In this document: positions 60,576 through 64,000 of the stretch, in pieces
How positions within the stretch are numbered: the first letter of the stretch is position 1
Layout of the letters: the number at the start of each line of letters is the position of its first letter
Assembly (NCBI GenBank): GCA_037127255.1
Contig: JBANSL010000005.1
Coordinates: forward strand, 59,101,409-59,165,408
DNA from: Persicaria tinctoria
Taxonomy: Eukaryota > Streptophyta > Magnoliopsida > Caryophyllales > Polygonaceae
Reading direction: 5' to 3'
Length of the DNA stretch: 64,000 bases
Program-made: the position numbers and the translations under genes
The notes under the pieces: generated by a model
The model's input: the letters and a program-made list of their open reading frames with translations, nothing else
The model's database searches: none
Told to the model about the DNA's origin: nothing

Positions 60576-60828
60576 ACTCCAGCTGTCATCCCTATATCAG
60601 GAATTGATTCACCATCAGAAATTGCAACTTTATCATTGGAGAAAGGTATAAATTGGTGTTCTAATTGTTCTATGTTTTGTTATACAATTGAACCACTGAT
60701 AATTATATATGCTGAACCACTTCTAGCTCTTTGTCTCTTAATTCATTTCTTGTTTGAATATTAAAAACGATACATGTCCAAATGTTGTCCCCACATCAAA
60801 AATCGGTTCACCATCAGAGAAGAGGTTT

Positions 60829-63087
60829 ATGTTGGAAATATCACCAGGAAACACGAAGTATTGGATCCCGATATGTAATGAAGACTTGAAGCCTATTGTT
60901 GGGATGGTTTTTTTAAAGAATTGAAGAAGGTACATAGATGTATGAGAGATATGCTTCAATGTGTGGGTTTGACATACGCAACAACACTCTTTTAAGACCA
61001 GAAGGTCTTCTCAAACTGAAGTATATTGTCTGCAACAGAGAGGGGGTGAAAAATGTTTCAAACTCAACTGCAAGAAGGAATACAGTGTCAAATAGGTGCG
61101 GTTGTAAAGCTAGAATTATCTTCACAAAGACAATTGATGGCAAATATAAGGTGAGGGCCTTCGAAGAACGTCACACACATGAACTTAGGGATAAGTTTGC
61201 AGGAAAGTTTGCACAATCAAACTTCTAGTTGGAAATGATTCATCGAAAGTTTGTTTTGGACTGTGCTCAATCAAAACTTGGTGTTGTTAAAGCTTATAAG
61301 CTATATGAAACAATGATGGGTGGAACGTCAGAGGCTCTTTCACCTGTTGTGCAATTCAAGAACTTCAAGAGAGATTTGATGGTTTACATGAAAGATTTTG
61401 ATGCCCAAATGTTGATAAACAGATTAATTGCAAAGAAAGAGATATGCAATGCCTTTCACTTTGACTATGATGTTGGTAAAGACGACCGATTGAAAATGAT
61501 ATTTTGGGTAGACCTAATATCCAGGAAAAACTTCTCAATATATGGAGATGTTGTGATATTTGATTCTACCTACAGAACAAATAGGTAAGTTATCTACACC
61601 AGTTACTCTTATTGTAATGAACCAGTGAATTTTTAACTCCATTACCACCATATTGATATATGTATTTTATTAACCAGTAATCTTAGTTGAACCAATTACC
61701 CTTTGTTAGCTGAAACAATATCTATCTACATGTTTGCCCACACAAGTGAACTTTTATTTATGTTGCACCATATACTATTCTTTATTCTGAACCCAAACCT
61801 GTATATATGTTGAACCTTGAAACATTTTGCATGTGATTTTAATTTTATATTAACCAATATCTTTTTGGTTGTTGAACCATATATTATTGAATATGCTTAA
61901 CCAATGTTTATCTATATCCCTGCTCAGTAAAGTGCTCTCTTGTTTATGTTGAACCAATACCTTTTTGTTTGTTGAACCATATAGGTTGTGTTAGCTAAAC
62001 TAATGTCTATCTATATGCTTTCCCACTCAAGTGAGATTTATTTATGTTGAACCATTAGTGTTAGTTTAGTAATATGTTCAAAATCAGAGAGCCTTGGATC
62101 CCAGCTTATAGTAAACATATACCACTAAGTCGTATTGGCAGAATAACATCTGTTACATAATCTCAAAACAAGTTCTTTAAGATGTATACAGACAGATTCT
62201 TCAGCTTGGTTATGTTAATGATGCACTATGATACTGCTATTGATAGTCAAAGGCACAAACGAACCCTCATAAACATTGCTGATTGGACAAAAACAATAGA
62301 TTTGTTGACATATATGGCTGTAGAAAAAAACTGTTCTTCCATATTCACATTGCATGCTTTTCGGAGAATAGAACTGCAATTGAAAGCAAAGTGTCGTGTG
62401 CTTAATGTTACAGAAATAGAGGGGAAGCATTTGTTTACCTTGAGAGATGTGGATAATTCGGGTGCAAATCGTTTCAAGGTTGAATATCATCCTTCAACAC
62501 ATTTCACAAAATGTAATTGTGTTTTATTTATTAGAGAAAGATTACCTTGTTGACATGTTTTTTCTAGTATTAAAGGATTAGGAAATATCCAAACTACATA
62601 AGAATTTAATTTTGCATAGGTGGACTAAAGAAGCAGCTCTTTCTCCAATTTTTAATATTGATGAAGTAGTTGTTCAGCAATGTTCCAAGATGGATGCAAG
62701 GAAAGCAATACGAAGTGATATTCTTACAAAAGTGCATAGATGTTTGGCACTTATTGATCAAGATGAAGAGAACTTGAAGAAGTTTGATGATTGGTTAAAT
62801 GCATATATTGATTCACTGAAAGAAGTTATGGGGAAAGTTGATCCAGAAATTGATGGAAGGATTTTGTGGTTGTTAAGGTACCAGATCAGGTTGTTGTCCA
62901 GGACCCAGTAAAGGCAAGCAACAAAGGAAGTGATAAGAGAATAAAAGGTTGTAAAGAAAGAGCAAAAGAGAATAAGAAGAAGAAGAAGAAGACAAAAGGT
63001 TATGTAAGGAATGAAACAATTTTGCGTTTCATGAAAACAGAAATTTCAAAAATATTCAAGAAGAGAACAAAAAGATGGAAGAGATGA
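60829..63087 (+). pseudogene. FAR1/FRS-type transposase relic
   Basis: The piece starting near 60829 reads MLEISPGNTKYWIPICNEDL then KPIVGMVF. After a frameshift and stop near 60915-60937 it gives the FAR1 DNA-binding domain (MYERYASMCGFDIRNNTLL; GCKARIIFTKTIDGKYKVRA; EERHTHEL). 61229-61588 carries the start of the MULE DDE region (KLGVVKAYKLYETMMGG; VVIFDSTYRTNR with the first Asp). The remaining DDE segment is missing; ~600 bases of TTGAACCA-rich AT DNA stand in its place (61590-62180). 62182-62553 has the region before the SWIM finger and reads CNCVLFIRERLPC, then TGA (62551-62553) where the finger needs Arg before His (C-R-H). 62612-62911 has RWTKEAALSPIFNIDEVVVQ, as in FRS C-termini, and a Lys-rich tail ends near 63087. 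It is a dead relative of FHY3/FAR1 light-signalling factors, which descend from MULE transposases. Confidence 0.8.
61590..62181. other. TTGAACCA-rich insert within the FAR1 relic
   Basis: AT-rich DNA with GTTGAACCA(A/T) about ten times and a duplicated stretch TATCTATATGC/TGTTTGCCCAC. It has replaced, or is inserted into, the central transposase exon. It resembles the spacer outside the gene, so it may be an intron grown by motif amplification. Confidence 0.55.
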
Positions 63088-63235
63088 ATAAGCCTGCTGA
63101 TATTTGATACATATTATTACATACTACATTTTTAGTTATCTTTATTGAGAACCTTATATCTTATACATTCAATTACATTGTTATAACATACTACAGTTAT
63201 AGTTGTTTTTATTTAGAACATTATATTTGAATTCA

Positions 63236-64000
63236 TGGTTATTTTTATAATATATGTTGAACCAAGCAGACATGCTATCATGAACCAGGTATGCTATAAT
63301 TAACCACCTAGGCATAATATCATGAACCAAAAAGGAATGCTACCATGAACCAACCAAAGCAGGAATGCTACCATGAACCAACCAGACATAACATCATGAA
63401 CCAAACAGTGATAGTATGATTAACCAAACAGTCAAACTACTATCATGACCCAAATTGGAATGCTGCCATGAACCAACAAGGTATGTTATGATAAACCAAA
63501 GAGCCATACTATGATGAACCAAAAATAATTGCAACCCTGAATAAAATAGGCATACTATCATGCCCCAACCATGCATAATATCACAAACCACACATATATG
63601 TTATGTTGAACCAAACAGTAATAACATGATGAACCAAATAGGTAAACATTGTTGTAAAACTAATGTCAGTCTAGCATTAACAAAGCATGCATGCTTACAT
63701 GAACCACTCAAGCATACTACCACGAACCAAACAGGAATATTTCAATGACCCAAATCATCATTACCTACACATTGAACACATATCTATAATATATGTTGAA
63801 CCAAATAGGCATGCTATCATGAACCAAACAATCACAGTATAATTAACCAAACAGTCAAACTACCATCATGACTCACATAGGTATGTTATGTTAAACAAAA
63901 TAGTCATACTATGATGAACCAAACAGGTAAACTATATTTTAAACCTAAAGGCAGACTATCATCATTATTTTAATCACTTATATACGTTCAACCCAATGTT
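63236..64000. repeat. ATGAACCAA degenerate tandem array
   Basis: Words of the form GCTA(T/C)CATGAACCAA(A/C)CAG recur every ~20-30 bases to the end of the window, with alternation of ATGAACCA, TTAACCA and TTGAACCA. The reiterated core is the same as in the fields at 58.9-59.5 and 61.6-62.1 kb. Confidence 0.85.

Larger units (their letters stand above)
58304..64000 (+). mobile_element. FAR1-type MULE relic running off the window
   Basis: The left boundary is suggested by TATATATATAGGGTCGGGTTC at ~58300-58325, a terminus style common to plant MULE-like elements, followed by a promoter-like and leader-like GC-richer stretch (58320-58690). GTTGAACCA words occur throughout 58900-64000. A FAR1-related transposase relic lies at 60829-63087. 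The right end is outside the window. A hAT is nested within. Confidence 0.5.

Overview
This window looks like repeat-rich intergenic DNA of a flowering plant, most probably a eudicot. The reasons are plant-type telomere motifs (TTTAGGG), an Athila-type Ty3 retrotransposon with a tRNA-Asp-like primer site, MULE, CACTA, hAT and Helitron signatures, a fragment of the plant gene RUS1, and FAR1/MURA transposase relatives. I see no clearly intact host gene. Nearly everything that codes belongs to, or was captured by, a transposable element. Species cannot be decided from the sequence alone.

Layout, left to right. (1) 1-5.8 kb is AT-rich DNA with a reiterated ACATGACAG motif, a tRNA-Met-like relic, a two-exon RUS1 (DUF647) fragment on the minus strand and two Helitron-like 3' ends. 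(2) 5803-6756 is a non-autonomous hAT element with an 8-bp target duplication. (3) 7715-10829 is a MULE with ~55-bp terminal inverted repeats, a 9-bp target duplication, a captured GC-rich gene piece, a field of GGTGACAAT repeats and a head-to-head telomere-like block. (4) About 11.2-38.4 kb, perhaps continuing to ~47.8 kb, reads as one large MULE-type complex. On the plus strand it carries a DUF1985/ULP1 SUMO-protease gene, two RING-H2 ubiquitin-ligase genes and a small coiled-coil gene. On the minus strand it carries a second ULP1-like gene whose catalytic residues are replaced, and a MURA transposase. The genes are separated by spacers built from a ~190-200-bp tandem unit and a GTGCTGACAC/GTGGTGACAC motif. 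Nested in it are a solo LTR (11656-13115), a CACTA element (23251-27712) that hides three exons of another Ulp1 protease, and an Athila-like element (38452-46521).

(5) 46.5-47.8 kb is a GATGTCAGCGTC minisatellite followed by a G-rich tract and a MULE-like terminus. (6) 48.6-58.3 kb is the wreck of a second Ty3 element, probably Tekay/Del-like. It contains a solo Athila-type LTR (49832-51711, TSD CATGC) and a hAT element (54128-55616, TSD ACTAATCA), which itself contains a 174-bp solo TRIM LTR (TSD TACCC). (7) 58.3-64 kb is a FAR1-type MULE relic with many ATGAACCA repeats and a nested hAT (59482-60575, TSD ACTCCAGC).

Most large coding units are decayed. Premature stops repeatedly look like C-to-T changes (CAG>TAG, CAA>TAA, TGG>TGA or TAG, CGA>TGA), and frameshifts often fall at homopolymer runs, as expected for methylated, silenced elements. 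The most interesting content is the MULE complex that combines two ULP1-family genes with duplicated RING-H2 E3 ligases and a transposase, that is, SUMO and ubiquitin functions on one mobile unit. RING copy 1 and the small coiled-coil gene are the only units there that still read open throughout.
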